From Flavisolibacter ginsenosidimutans (GTDB taxonomy: Bacteria; Bacteroidota; Bacteroidia; Chitinophagales; Chitinophagaceae): a stretch of DNA of 64,000 bases. Shown one piece after another: positions 7,638 through 16,417 of this stretch. The position numbers and the translations under genes are program-made. The notes under the pieces were generated by a model. That model was not told the DNA's origin. It made no database searches and was given only the letters and a program-made list of their open reading frames with translations. Within the stretch, counting starts at the first letter, position 1. The number at the start of each line of letters is the position of its first letter. Location: assembly GCF_007970805.1 (NCBI RefSeq), contig NZ_CP042433.1, positions 3,720,001-3,784,000 of the forward strand. The letters are read 5' to 3'.

Positions 7638-9578
7638 TTGACGCTTTCCGTTATCATAGTAAACTACAACGTAAAATACTTTCTGGAGCAATGCCTTTAT
7701 TCGGTATCGAAAGCTTCAGTCGAAACCGAGACGGAGGTTATTGTAGTGGACAATCACTCTACCGACGACAGCCTTTGTTATTTGCGGCCAAAATTCCCGC
7801 AGGTAAAATTTATACGGAACGAAACCAACAGCGGCTTTGGCAAGGCCTGCAACCGCGGCTTGCAGGAAGCCACCGGCAAATACGTTTTGTTTTTGAACCC
7901 CGATACCATTGTTGCGGAAGACAGCTTTTCTACCTGCGTTCGGTTTTTTGAATCGCATTTCGATTGCGGGGCTTTGGGTGTAAAGATGATTGACGGCAGC
8001 GGGTGCTTTTTAAAAGAAAGCAAACGCGCCTTCCCCTCACCACTTACATCGCTTTTTAAATTGTCTGGCCTGGCGCATCTCTTTCCAACGTCAAAAATTT
8101 TTGCCCGTTACCATTTGGGTTATCTGGATAAAGAAAACAATCACGAAGTAGATGTGCTGGCCGGCGCTTTTTTAATGACAAAAAAAGAGGTCTTGCAAAC
8201 CGTTGGCGCTTTTGACGAAGACTTTTTTATGTACGGCGAAGACGTAGACCTGAGTTACCGCATTCAGAAAGCCGGCTATAAAAATTATTACCTGGCCGAA
8301 ACAAGCATCGTTCATTTTAAAGGCGAAAGCACCAAACGCGGAAGCCTTAATTACGTGCTGATGTTTTACAGGGCCATGAGCGTTTTTGTAAAAAAACATT
8401 ACGGTGGCGCAAGGGCAAGCGTGTTTCATTTTTCCATCCGCATGGCTATATGGTTGCGGGCTTTTGTTTCGGCTTTTGTGAAGCTGATAAAATGGGTCGG
8501 TATTCCCGCAATTGACGCCGTTATTATTCTGTTTAGCTTTTTGGCCGTAAAAGAAGCCTGGGTAAGATATGTGCGCACCGACATTGTCTATCCCGATAAA
8601 TTGTTGCTCGTCTCCTTTCCCCTATTCACATTGCTCTTCCTGATTGCTGCTTATTACGCAGGTCTTTATGACCGTTTTTATAAACGCCGGAGCGTGGCCC
8701 GTTCCACCGTTGTGGCAACGGTTACGCTGCTCACCGTGTATGCGCTGTTGCCAGAGCAATACCGTTTTTCGCGGGGCATCGTTGTTTTCGGTGCAATAAC
8801 GGCTTTCCTGTTTATTTCGTTTGAACGATGGTTGCTTGCCAAAGCCGCCGTTCTTCCCCAGCCTTTGGACGCTTCGTCAAGGCCGCACATTGTTATTGCT
8901 GCGTCAAAGGCCGAGTACAACAGGGTTGAAAATTTTTTAGGGGAAAAAGGTTTTGGAAACCGCATCATTGGGCGCATCGGCATCAACGGATCACAGACAT
9001 CTGCCATTGCGCATTTGAACAATATTGAAAACACCGCCGAAGCACTCAACGCAAAGGAACTGGTGTTTTGTGCCGGCACGCTTTCGTACAAAGAAATCAT
9101 TGCGCTTACGGAACGCTTGCGAACGAAGTTGAAATTTCGCTACCACGCAGCAGGCAGCAGCAGCATCGTAGGCAGCGATACCAGCACCGAAAGCGGCGAG
9201 ATTCTTTCCGCCGAAACAGACTTTGCTTTGGCGCTTCCATCCAACCGGCGGCTGAAGCGGCTCGTTGACGTGTTGGCATCGCTTCTGTTTCTGCTCATCT
9301 TTCCGGTACAATTTTTTTTGGTAAAAAAACCGATGAAATTTTTTGCGAATTGCGTGGCTGTTTTGTTCGGAGTAAAAACATGGGTAGGTTACAGCAACGC
9401 AGAGCCTTCGTTGCCCTTCGTTCGCAAAAGCGTGCTGGCGCCAAACGGAAAGAAAGAGGTCGTCGTCTCGTTCAGCGATAACAACCTTTACCTGCTCAAT
9501 TATTGGTATGCCCGCAACTACGAACCATCGCTCGACATCAAAACAATTTTTTCTCATTACAAAGATTTAGGCGGCTAA
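7638..9578 (+). CDS. GT2 glycosyltransferase fused to a degenerate polyprenyl-phosphate sugar transferase
   Basis: About 646 aa. Residues 1-230 form a GT-A family 2 domain: [26 protein letters not shown] as the DxD-equivalent, and [14 protein letters not shown] membrane region follows with about four to five helices (about 260-390), and its [11 protein letters not shown] pattern matches the N-terminal part of WcaJ-type transferases. A soluble CoA_binding_3-like domain comes next ([11 protein letters not shown]...). The C-terminus then has [21 protein letters not shown], like the membrane entry helix of bacterial sugar transferases, but the catalytic stretch (KFRTM..., DE.PQ) is absent. The TTG at 7638 is proposed as the start because the GT fold begins there. 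The acceptor is unknown; surface polysaccharide is likely. Confidence 0.75.
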   Translation: MTLSVIIVNYNVKYFLEQCLYSVSKASVETETEVIVVDNHSTDDSLCYLRPKFPQVKFIRNETNSGFGKACNRGLQEATGKYVLFLNPDTIVAEDSFSTCVRFFESHFDCGALGVKMIDGSGCFLKESKRAFPSPLTSLFKLSGLAHLFPTSKIFARYHLGYLDKENNHEVDVLAGAFLMTKKEVLQTVGAFDEDFFMYGEDVDLSYRIQKAGYKNYYLAETSIVHFKGESTKRGSLNYVLMFYRAMSVFVKKHYGGARASVFHFSIRMAIWLRAFVSAFVKLIKWVGIPAIDAVIILFSFLAVKEAWVRYVRTDIVYPDKLLLVSFPLFTLLFLIAAYYAGLYDRFYKRRSVARSTVVATVTLLTVYALLPEQYRFSRGIVVFGAITAFLFISFERWLLAKAAVLPQPLDASSRPHIVIAASKAEYNRVENFLGEKGFGNRIIGRIGINGSQTSAIAHLNNIENTAEALNAKELVFCAGTLSYKEIIALTERLRTKLKFRYHAAGSSSIVGSDTSTESGEILSAETDFALALPSNRRLKRLVDVLASLLFLLIFPVQFFLVKKPMKFFANCVAVLFGVKTWVGYSNAEPSLPFVRKSVLAPNGKKEVVVSFSDNNLYLLNYWYARNYEPSLDIKTIFSHYKDLGG

Positions 9579-9618
9579 GGAGGTTAACTTTAGTACGGCT
9601 TCTAACTACGATTGTTGA

Positions 9619-11145
9619 ATGGCAAGACTCATTGATATCAAGCTTCCCAAAGCAATAGCCTCGGCCCTTCGTTTATCCCAAAAAGATGCTCAACGCCAGC
9701 AATTGCGTGTGCTGAAAAAGTTGTTGAAAAAAGCCCGCTTTACTGCGTTTGGACAACATTACGACTTTGATAAAATATTATTAAACGTCCATCCTGCAAA
9801 AGCTTTTCAGCAAACCGTTCCCGTGCACGACTACAATAAAATTTACGAAGACTGGTGGAAGAAAACGCTCGACGGTGTACCCGACGTAACCTGGCCCGGC
9901 AAAATAAAATATTACGCCTTGAGTTCGGGGACATCGGAAGCGGCCAGCAAATACATTCCGGTAACCAAAGAGATGTTGCGCAGCAACCGCGTGAATTACA
10001 TTCGCCAACTTATCTCGCTTTTAAGTTATGAGCACTTGCCACGCAATGCGGTAACCAAAGGCTTTCTGATGTTGGGCGGCGCTACGGATTTACAAAAAGG
10101 CGCGGCCGGTTGGTACGCCGGCGACTTAAGCGGCATTCTTGCACGCAACCGTCCCTTTTGGTTTCAAACTTTTTACAAACCCGGTGGCCGCATTGCCCGA
10201 ATAAAGGACTGGAACGAAAAACTGAACGAGATCGTGGAGCATGCAAGAGATTGGGACATCGGTTACATTGTGGGCGTACCGGCCTGGTGCCAGATGTGCA
10301 TGGAGATGGTAATTGAACACTACGGCGTAAAAAACATTCACGAAGTGTGGCCCAACCTTGGCTTTTTTGTGCACGGCGGCGTGGCCTTTGAGCCCTACAA
10401 AAAAGGCTTTGAAAAACTCTTGGGCAAACCCATTGTTTACATCGAAAATTATTTGGCCAGCGAAGGCTTCATCGGTTTTAAAAACCGCGAAGATGCGCAA
10501 GGCATTCACCTCATTTTGAACAACAACATTTTTTTGGAATTCGTTCCGTTCGACGATAAAAATTTTGACGGCGAAGGAAAGATGATTGCCAACCCTGAGG
10601 CCCTGATGGTGCACGAAGTGGAAGAAGGAAAAGAATACGCTTTGCTTTTAAGCAACAACGCCGGCGCCTGGCGTTATTTGCTTGGCGACACGGTGCGCTT
10701 TGTAAACAAAAAACGAAGTGAGGTGGTGATTACCGGACGCACCAAACATTTTTTGAGCCTTGTGGGCGAGCACTTAAGTGTGGAAAATATGAACAAGGCT
10801 GTTGAGTTGGTAAGCAATGAGTTCAACGTCTCGATACCGGAGTTTACGGTGATGGGTTTCCCGCATCAAAATCTTTTTGCGCACAAATGGTACATTGCCT
10901 GCAACGACGAAGTTGACCCAAATGCATTGATCAAACGAATAGACGAACGCTTGTGCGAATTGAACGATGACTATGCTGTTGAACGAACGTCGGCGCTGAA
11001 GGAAATTTTTGTCCAAATACTGCCCGAAGAAACGTTCATAAAATTCATGGAGTCCAAAGGAAAGCTGGGCAGCCAGCACAAGTTTCCACGGGTATTGAAA
11101 GGAAAGATGTTGAAAGACTGGGAGGCGTTTTTGAACCACGGATGA
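9619..11145 (+). CDS. GH3 auxin-responsive promoter family protein
   Basis: A 508-aa member of the GH3 branch of adenylate-forming enzymes, which in plants conjugate acids such as jasmonate or IAA to amino acids. The ATP-binding loop is seen as ALSSGTSEAASKYIPVT (about residue 97), with YLASEGFIG and a C-terminal lid containing GRTKHFLSLVGEHLS. Bacterial GH3 members are common in Bacteroidota, but their substrate is not established. It lies 40 bp after the GT2 fusion gene and may be co-transcribed. The last codons (NHG, stop) lie within a short GAACCACGGATGACACGGATT-type repeat remnant. Confidence 0.85.
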   Translation: MARLIDIKLPKAIASALRLSQKDAQRQQLRVLKKLLKKARFTAFGQHYDFDKILLNVHPAKAFQQTVPVHDYNKIYEDWWKKTLDGVPDVTWPGKIKYYALSSGTSEAASKYIPVTKEMLRSNRVNYIRQLISLLSYEHLPRNAVTKGFLMLGGATDLQKGAAGWYAGDLSGILARNRPFWFQTFYKPGGRIARIKDWNEKLNEIVEHARDWDIGYIVGVPAWCQMCMEMVIEHYGVKNIHEVWPNLGFFVHGGVAFEPYKKGFEKLLGKPIVYIENYLASEGFIGFKNREDAQGIHLILNNNIFLEFVPFDDKNFDGEGKMIANPEALMVHEVEEGKEYALLLSNNAGAWRYLLGDTVRFVNKKRSEVVITGRTKHFLSLVGEHLSVENMNKAVELVSNEFNVSIPEFTVMGFPHQNLFAHKWYIACNDEVDPNALIKRIDERLCELNDDYAVERTSALKEIFVQILPEETFIKFMESKGKLGSQHKFPRVLKGKMLKDWEAFLNHG

Positions 11146-11155
11146 CACGGATTGA
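11132..11155. repeat. Short repeat remnant at the GH3 gene end
   Basis: The 3' end of the GH3 gene and the following bases contain GAACCACGGATGACACGGAT, resembling the outer arm of the elements at 12681 and 52001 (GAACCACGATTTGGG) and the widespread CACGGATT-type repeats. No partner arm is nearby, so this looks like a half copy. Confidence 0.4.
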
Positions 11156-11336
11156 AAAGTATTGCGCGGATTATTTCGATCGTTAATAAACGCAACGTAA
11201 AGTTTGTACGAACGCCCAGTATTTTACTTCGCTTGCTCTTGCTGTCGTGTTCCATCGGTTTAAGGGTGAATTTACGTTTTCCGTTTCGCGGCCGAAAACC
11301 GCTCTTTACCTTATCTTTCACCTTATACTTTTCGCT

Positions 11337-11972
11337 ATGCTTGATGCACTCATCAAAGGTCTTTTGCTTGGCTTGTATCTCGCGGTGTCCGTTGGGCCAA
11401 TCGTGTTTACCGTCATCAAGCAAAGCCTCGACCACGGCTGGCGCGGCGGACTGGCCTTTATCCTCGGCATTTTTTCGGTAGATGTTTTTCTCGTGATCTG
11501 TTGCAATGCTTTCTCGCACTTCTTCAGCGTCCTGTTAAAATACAAAGAGCCACTGGGCATTGCGGGAAGCATCCTGCTTATTGCCGGCGGTGTGTATTAT
11601 CTCTTTTTTAAAAAAGTGGAAACGGTGCAGTCTGGAAAAGAAATTAAAATAAGAGGGCACGGCTACTATGCCCAATTGTATTTAACCGGCGCGGTGATGA
11701 ACATTCTGAACCCCGGCATCATTGCCGTATGGTTTACCACGGCCACAGCTTTTGTGATGTACACCATCGGGCAGCGGGCCGTTATTTTTGGCACCGCTTT
11801 GCTCATCGCGTTAAGCGCTGATGTGGCAAAAGTTTTATTTGCCGACAAGTTGCGCCGCAAGCTTACGCTGGGCACCATGCACCGCATCAACAAAATCAAC
11901 GGCTTCATTATTCTCGCCTTTGGCATTGTGTTGCTTATTTTGCTGTTGTGGGGCAAAAAGACAGGCCATTGA
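11337..11972 (+). CDS. LysE family translocator
   Basis: A 211-aa inner-membrane exporter of the LysE/RhtB superfamily. The N-terminal signature LLLGLYLAVSVGPIVFTVIKQSL, with its conserved G-P motif, opens the first helix, and about six hydrophobic segments follow (ending GFIILAFGIVLLILLLW). Members export amino acids or related metabolites; the substrate here is unknown. The ATG at 11337 is preferred because the signature begins at once; an upstream in-frame start adds a Phe/Arg-rich stretch. The stop codon shares its last base with the mtgA start (TGATG), which indicates translational coupling. Confidence 0.85.
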   Translation: MLDALIKGLLLGLYLAVSVGPIVFTVIKQSLDHGWRGGLAFILGIFSVDVFLVICCNAFSHFFSVLLKYKEPLGIAGSILLIAGGVYYLFFKKVETVQSGKEIKIRGHGYYAQLYLTGAVMNILNPGIIAVWFTTATAFVMYTIGQRAVIFGTALLIALSADVAKVLFADKLRRKLTLGTMHRINKINGFIILAFGIVLLILLLWGKKTGH

Positions 11973-12694
11973 TGAAAGCCAAAAACAGGAAAGAAAAGCA
12001 AAGCATTGGACGGAGAATTTGGCGTTGGACAAAACGCATCTTCCTCATTTTATTTCTTGCGCAATTGCTTTACATCGTTGTGTTGAAATGGATTTATCCG
12101 CCCGTTACGCTAACGCAGTTGAGCAGTTGGATTAGCGGCGACGGCCTGAAAAGAGATTACGTGAGCGGCAAGAACATTTCACCCAATTTAAAGCTTGCCG
12201 TCATTGCTTCCGAAGACCAGATATTCCCCGACCACAGCGGCTTTGATTGGAAGAACATCAAAAAGGCAATGGAGTATAACCAGAAAAAACCCAACCGTAT
12301 TCGCGGGGCAAGCACCATCAGTCAACAAGTAGCGAAAAATGTTTTTTTGTGGCAGGGAAGAGATTGGCTTCGCAAGGGTTTGGAAATTTATTTTACCAAA
12401 ATGATTGAATGGATTTGGGGCAAGCAACGCATACTGGATGTTTACCTGAACGTGATTGAAACCGGCAAAGGCATTTACGGTGCCGAAGCAGCATCGCAAA
12501 CTTATTTCGGCAAGCCTGCGAAGGCTCTTTCGCGAAGAGAAGCCGCAATGATTGCCGCCTGTCTTCCCAACCCAAAAGTATTTACCGTAAAACCGCCGCA
12601 CCGCCAGGTGTTGCAACGCAGCGCCTGGGTGATGGGACAAATGAGCTTTTTGGAAAAAGATGAAGACGTGCAAAGGGTAATTTCTGAACCATGA
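11972..12694 (+). CDS. mtgA: Monofunctional peptidoglycan glycosyltransferase
   Basis: A 240-aa GT51 enzyme that polymerises lipid II into glycan strands. One N-terminal membrane anchor (IFLILFLAQLLYIVVLKWIY) is followed by the GT51 motifs: SEDQIFPDHSGFD with the catalytic Glu, RGASTISQQVAKNVFLW, RILDVYLNVIE with the second Glu, and GIYGAEAASQTYFGKP. There is no transpeptidase domain, and the length fits MtgA. The start codon overlaps the LysE stop (TGATG). The last four codons (ISEP, stop) are encoded by the left end of the repeat element at 12681-12831. Confidence 0.93.
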   Translation: MKAKNRKEKQSIGRRIWRWTKRIFLILFLAQLLYIVVLKWIYPPVTLTQLSSWISGDGLKRDYVSGKNISPNLKLAVIASEDQIFPDHSGFDWKNIKKAMEYNQKKPNRIRGASTISQQVAKNVFLWQGRDWLRKGLEIYFTKMIEWIWGKQRILDVYLNVIETGKGIYGAEAASQTYFGKPAKALSRREAAMIAACLPNPKVFTVKPPHRQVLQRSAWVMGQMSFLEKDEDVQRVISEP

Positions 12695-12831
12695 TGTCCG
12701 AACCACGATTTGGGTGGATTTATGGATTAACAAGAAATGAAAACGGCTTGATAAAGTAAGAGTCGTTCAGTGATGAACGACTCTTTTATTTCTCCTAAAT
12801 CTTTTCATCTCCCCAAATCATGGTTCAGAAA
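12681..12831. repeat. Palindromic intergenic element, copy A
   Basis: Outer inverted arms: TTTCTGAACCATGAT (12681-12695) plus a second version, CGAACCACGATTTGGG (12699-12714), facing CCCAAATCATGGTTCAGAAA (12812-12831). A perfect 28-nt palindrome lies inside (12758-12785). A related copy in the opposite orientation lies at 52001-52134, with the same inner hairpin and the same 97-nt distance between inner arm ends. It sits between convergent genes, and its two ends code for the C-terminal ISEP of both. Confidence 0.85.
12758..12785. terminator. Bidirectional terminator hairpin inside copy A
   Basis: A 12-bp perfect stem (AAGAGTCGTTCA / TGAACGACTCTT) with a GTGA loop, followed by TTTTATTT on the plus strand. 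It lies between the convergent mtgA and GT39 genes and is identical to 52045-52072. Confidence 0.75.
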
Positions 12832-14485
12832 TTTTCAGCTTAATCTTCTCGCTGTTGTGCGAATAAAGCTTGCTGTCCGACATCACACCGAAGCGCATGA
12901 AATATTTTCCGGGACTTAGCTGCGGAAGAACGCAAAGACTGCGAATGTTCTTTTGAACTACGTCTTGCAGCGCAAACGGCAGTTCAATGTATTTAATCAT
13001 CTTCTGCCCGTCGAAAAATCCGAGTGCAATTTTTGGATTCACGTTCGTGTGCGTTAGCAGATAGGTTTGATATTGCGGCGGAACGTTTACAGAAATATCA
13101 AAGCATAACGAATCGTTTGCTTTGGCCGTTACATCCTTTGCGCTGAAGGTGATTTTTGCAAAGGCATTGTAAGCGCTATCGTAATAATAACCCACGGTGT
13201 AAAGCGGCGTTTTGATGGTGGTTTTGTATTGCTCTACATCGTAAATGTCCATGATGTAAACCGGCTTGCCGAGAAGAGAGTCTTCCACCGGCCAAAAGTT
13301 GTAATTGTTGCGGCGGTCGTCAAATTTGTTCAACGAATAAGTCATCTTACCGCTGTAAAACCAAAACTTCGAAGCCCGCTGGTAATTGTTATTGAAGACA
13401 AACAAATTCGAACCGGTTCGCTTTTGAATTTCCTGCGGCCAACCTTTCCAGGCGTGATAACGTTCAACGATGGCTTCTGCTTTTACTACATCAAAAATCA
13501 TCACAAAGCGAAAGGCAATAACAAGAACGATTGTAAGGGGTAAAAGCCTTATCAGCCATTTTCGGCAGCTGGCTTTTTCCTGCAAGTATTTGTGCGCTAA
13601 AATCATCACCGGAACAATGGCCGGCGACGTCCAGTTGGGTTCTACTTTTCCTTTTAAGGTGCTGAGTAAAAAGAAAAGAAAGAAGCCAATTGCGGTAAAT
13701 TTTAAGCTGCGTTCGAAGGAGTTCTTTGTGCGGTAAAGAAAAGAAGCAGGCCACAAAATAAAACCGGCAATAGGACCGGCAAGAAGAAGTTGACCGAGGA
13801 TATAATCGGTGGTGTAATTGAATTTGTAGGGATTTACGTTGCTTTCAAAAAGGTGGTAACGAAAGCTGATCCAATCATGCTGGTATTGCCAATACAAATG
13901 TGGTGTGAACAAAAGCAACGCAAGGGCTCCCGCCGCATAAATTTTTGCATCGCGAAGCAATTTTGCATTCGACAACAAAACAAAAAACAGCAACAGCACC
14001 GCGTGGTATTTGCTGTACAGCAAGCAAGCCGCAACAAGGCCAAGCCACAACACATTCCGCCAGGAAGATTGCTGCAAATAATTCCGGTAAACAAGAAAAA
14101 ACAAAGCCGTGAAAAACATCAGCGGTACATCGGGCACTGCTACAAAGCCGCTAATTTGCAAAACCGCAACGGACAATGCAATTGCATAAAACAAGAAAGG
14201 GTTCTTCGGTGAAGTAAGTTTCTCCGTGACATAAATAGTGGCCGTGTTTAACAGCAAAGGCACGATGCGCACAGCAATTTCTCCGCGCAAAAAAATCGTT
14301 CCGATTTTTATCAGCAGTGCAATCATCGGCGGATGATCGAAGTAGCCCCAATCGAGGTAATGCGCATAAACCCAATAGTAGGCTTCGTCGTCCTGCAATT
14401 CGGTAAAAATGCATTGGACGGCTCCCAGTAAAAACCAGCTTGCGTAAAAAATGGTGCAGTGATGTTTTTGAAAAAAACGGTTCAA
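12818..14485 (-). CDS. GT39-family lipid-linked glycosyltransferase (ArnT/PMT-like)
   Basis: A 555-aa polytopic membrane protein of the dolichyl-phosphate-mannose/ArnT type. The first periplasmic loop has the signature DDEAYYWVYAHYLDWGYFDHPP, where the acidic pair is expected to be catalytic, followed by about ten hydrophobic helices and a C-terminal soluble beta-rich domain (about residues 400-555). It should move a sugar from a polyprenyl phosphate to a lipid or protein in the periplasm. The only start that keeps the first helix is a TTG at 14485, which overlaps the nadR stop as TTGA. The C-terminal ISEP is encoded by the repeat element. Confidence 0.85.
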   Translation of the reverse strand: MNRFFQKHHCTIFYASWFLLGAVQCIFTELQDDEAYYWVYAHYLDWGYFDHPPMIALLIKIGTIFLRGEIAVRIVPLLLNTATIYVTEKLTSPKNPFLFYAIALSVAVLQISGFVAVPDVPLMFFTALFFLVYRNYLQQSSWRNVLWLGLVAACLLYSKYHAVLLLFFVLLSNAKLLRDAKIYAAGALALLLFTPHLYWQYQHDWISFRYHLFESNVNPYKFNYTTDYILGQLLLAGPIAGFILWPASFLYRTKNSFERSLKFTAIGFFLFFLLSTLKGKVEPNWTSPAIVPVMILAHKYLQEKASCRKWLIRLLPLTIVLVIAFRFVMIFDVVKAEAIVERYHAWKGWPQEIQKRTGSNLFVFNNNYQRASKFWFYSGKMTYSLNKFDDRRNNYNFWPVEDSLLGKPVYIMDIYDVEQYKTTIKTPLYTVGYYYDSAYNAFAKITFSAKDVTAKANDSLCFDISVNVPPQYQTYLLTHTNVNPKIALGFFDGQKMIKYIELPFALQDVVQKNIRSLCVLPQLSPGKYFMRFGVMSDSKLYSHNSEKIKLKISEP

Positions 14486-15018
14486 GCAGGAATGGATTTG
14501 TTTGTAAAAGTTTCGATGGCATTAATGGCCGTGTGCAAACGGTGTTCGTTATTGCCGCTCACGATGGCCCACGGTATGCCGCTGTTGAGGACCGCGTCTT
14601 TGTAAATGCGAAAAAGTTTTTGCCGTGTGGCAATGTCGGGGTATTCGCGCAGTTCATCTTTGGCCCAGGGAAGATCGGTATCGCAAAGCAGGTACAGGTC
14701 GTAACGGGTTTTGGCAATGGTTTTTAAAATCCAGGTGGGACAAGCGTTAAACACCACTTCGTGCCAGACCTTCATCACGTACATGTCGGTATCAATAAAA
14801 TAGAAACCGTTTTTGGCTTCGGCCTCTTTTTCTTCCTGGGACTTTAATTGTCCTTTTGCGATAACGGTTAAGTCATCATAGCCGTAAGCCGTTCCATTCT
14901 CGGTGAGATAGTGGCGTGCAAACTCGGGACACCACACCGTGTTGTAATGCCGGGCTAATTGTTCGCACAGCGTGCTTTTGCCGGTTGATTCGGGACCCGT
15001 GATGACAATGCGTTTCAT
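14482..15018 (-). CDS. NadR-like nicotinamide riboside kinase / AAA ATPase
   Basis: A 178-aa P-loop kinase: GPESTGKSTLCEQLARH at the N-terminus is the Walker A region, and DTDMYVMKVW and LLCDTDLPWAKDELRE match the NadR C-terminal ribosylnicotinamide kinase domain. There is no adenylyltransferase or DNA-binding domain, so it corresponds to the kinase half only. It should phosphorylate nicotinamide riboside to NMN. Its ATG overlaps the pnuC stop (ATGA), which joins transporter and kinase in one NAD-salvage operon: uptake through PnuC, trapping by phosphorylation. Confidence 0.88.
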   Translation of the reverse strand: MKRIVITGPESTGKSTLCEQLARHYNTVWCPEFARHYLTENGTAYGYDDLTVIAKGQLKSQEEKEAEAKNGFYFIDTDMYVMKVWHEVVFNACPTWILKTIAKTRYDLYLLCDTDLPWAKDELREYPDIATRQKLFRIYKDAVLNSGIPWAIVSGNNEHRLHTAINAIETFTNKSIPA

Positions 15019-15656
15019 GCCGTTTCAAATTCAAATGCGTTGCGGCTTTCCTTTGCCCGTCGTTTCCATTCTATCAAACCAAATACGGCCATCACCAACA
15101 ACACAATGTAATATACACTCGTAAACGCCAATCCTTTTACGTAGTACAACGGAATGCTGGCCGCGTTGGTCAGGATCCACCACCACCAGCTTTCTACTTT
15201 TTTTCTTGCCATCAGCCACATGCCAGTGTAAGCCGTTGCCGAGGCAAACGCATCGGCCCAGGGAATAACGCCGGGAAAAGAACGCCGCAAATACGTAAGG
15301 ATAAAAAACAGCGTCACGTAAAAGAAAACAAAGAAGATGATTTCCTGTAACCATTCTGTTTTATTGGAGAACGTAATGTGCACAAGCGGCTTGTGCGACA
15401 CGTCCTTGCGGGCCCACAGCCACCAGCCGTAAATGCTCATCACGGTGTAATAAAAATTTACGCTGGCTTCGCCAACGAGGTGCGCTTGTAAACTGAGGTA
15501 GATATAGATAACGGTATTGATCAGCCCCGTTGGATAGACCCAGATGTTTTCTTTTCGCGAAAACCACACGCTAACGATGCCCGACACCACCGCGATGAAT
15601 TCAAGAAGCGACGTGTTTTTAAGATTCGCGATTACTTGCTGAAAGAAATCCTGCAT
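15015..15656 (-). CDS. pnuC: Nicotinamide riboside transporter
   Basis: A 213-aa membrane protein of the PnuC family. It has about seven hydrophobic helices, the conserved SVWFSRKENIWVYPTGLINT stretch in the first third, YGWWLWARK, and WWILTNAASIPLYYVKGLAFTSVYYIVLL near the end. The ATG at 15656 is chosen over a TTG three codons upstream because a TAGGTTTG promoter box covers that region. Pairing with a NadR-like kinase rather than a thiamine kinase supports nicotinamide riboside as substrate. No TPP riboswitch motif was seen upstream. Confidence 0.9.
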   Translation of the reverse strand: MQDFFQQVIANLKNTSLLEFIAVVSGIVSVWFSRKENIWVYPTGLINTVIYIYLSLQAHLVGEASVNFYYTVMSIYGWWLWARKDVSHKPLVHITFSNKTEWLQEIIFFVFFYVTLFFILTYLRRSFPGVIPWADAFASATAYTGMWLMARKKVESWWWWILTNAASIPLYYVKGLAFTSVYYIVLLVMAVFGLIEWKRRAKESRNAFEFETA

Positions 15657-15662
15657 AAAGCG

Positions 15663-15670
15663 CAAACCTA
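15663..15670 (-). promoter_or_regulatory. Candidate -7 box (TAGGTTTG) for pnuC-nadR-GT39
   Basis: TAnnTTTG match on the minus strand ending 6 nt before the pnuC ATG, so transcription would begin at or next to the start codon. No TTG at the expected -33 position. Confidence 0.45.
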
Positions 15671-15753
15671 CTAGAAGTTGGCAATAAGCGGTTCGCCGTT
15701 TGCTTGAAAAAATTTAGTACTGTACGCCACGCCTGGCTAAATGCTAATGGCGT

Positions 15754-16332
15754 TCACATTGCTTTATACCGGCGAAGCGGCTGCAAAAATTTCGCGCCCT
15801 TTTCGGTTAAAAAAGGAACCGGAAACGAGGTTCGCTTTTTTTGCAACGCACGGGTGACTTCAAAATGCAAATGCGGAAACGCACTAAAGCCTGTGCTACC
15901 GCTAAGGCCAATGCATTGGCCTTGTTCAACGCTGTCGCCTACGGAAACGAGGGCGCCATTTTGTTGCAAATGCCAGTAGTGTGCAAAGCTGCAGTCGCTG
16001 TGTTTAACGGTAACGCCGTTGCCGGTGCCAGCGTACCGTTTGCCAACGCCGCCGCGGGCCGTGCTTTGCCGTACAAACACCACCACGCCGCTTCTTGCGG
16101 CCATCACTTTTGTTCCGGGCTTCATTTTAAAATCAATGGCAAAGTCGCCGTGGTGAGAAAAGAGCGATTCATAACCCTGCACAACGTAATGCGCCGTGCC
16201 GCTTTCGTAAGGAAGAAAGTAAACGTTGTTGTGATTGCCTGCGAGGATTACGGCACGTGAAATAAACTCGTTGCTCTGCAGAACGGCACAAGAAGAAAGA
16301 GCGGCAAAGAGCAAAAGCACGAAAACTTTCAT
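15754..16332 (-). CDS. M23 family metallopeptidase, lipoprotein
   Basis: A 192-aa LytM/M23 endopeptidase domain protein. The N-terminus MKVFVLLLFAALSSC is a lipoprotein signal with the Cys at residue 15. Zinc ligands are visible as HHGDFAIDF (H-x3-D) and HLHFE near residue 160, with HYWHL between them. Such enzymes cut peptide cross-links in peptidoglycan. The short length leaves only the catalytic domain. The ATG at 16332 is chosen because the lipoprotein signal starts there. It is divergent from the AI-2E family permease gene, with 85 bp between starts. Confidence 0.88.
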   Translation of the reverse strand: MKVFVLLLFAALSSCAVLQSNEFISRAVILAGNHNNVYFLPYESGTAHYVVQGYESLFSHHGDFAIDFKMKPGTKVMAARSGVVVFVRQSTARGGVGKRYAGTGNGVTVKHSDCSFAHYWHLQQNGALVSVGDSVEQGQCIGLSGSTGFSAFPHLHFEVTRALQKKRTSFPVPFLTEKGAKFLQPLRRYKAM

Positions 16333-16417
16333 ATCGTTGTTGCTGCTGCAAAAGAAGTGCAAGGTTTGTGTGAACGACCCAACCTTAATGTTGCACGGCA
16401 ATTGCTACTTTTATAAG

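Noticed and set aside
15657..15760. Possible TPP riboswitch upstream of pnuC
   Set aside because: No CUGAGA-type motif on the leftward strand, and the partner kinase points to nicotinamide riboside rather than thiamine.
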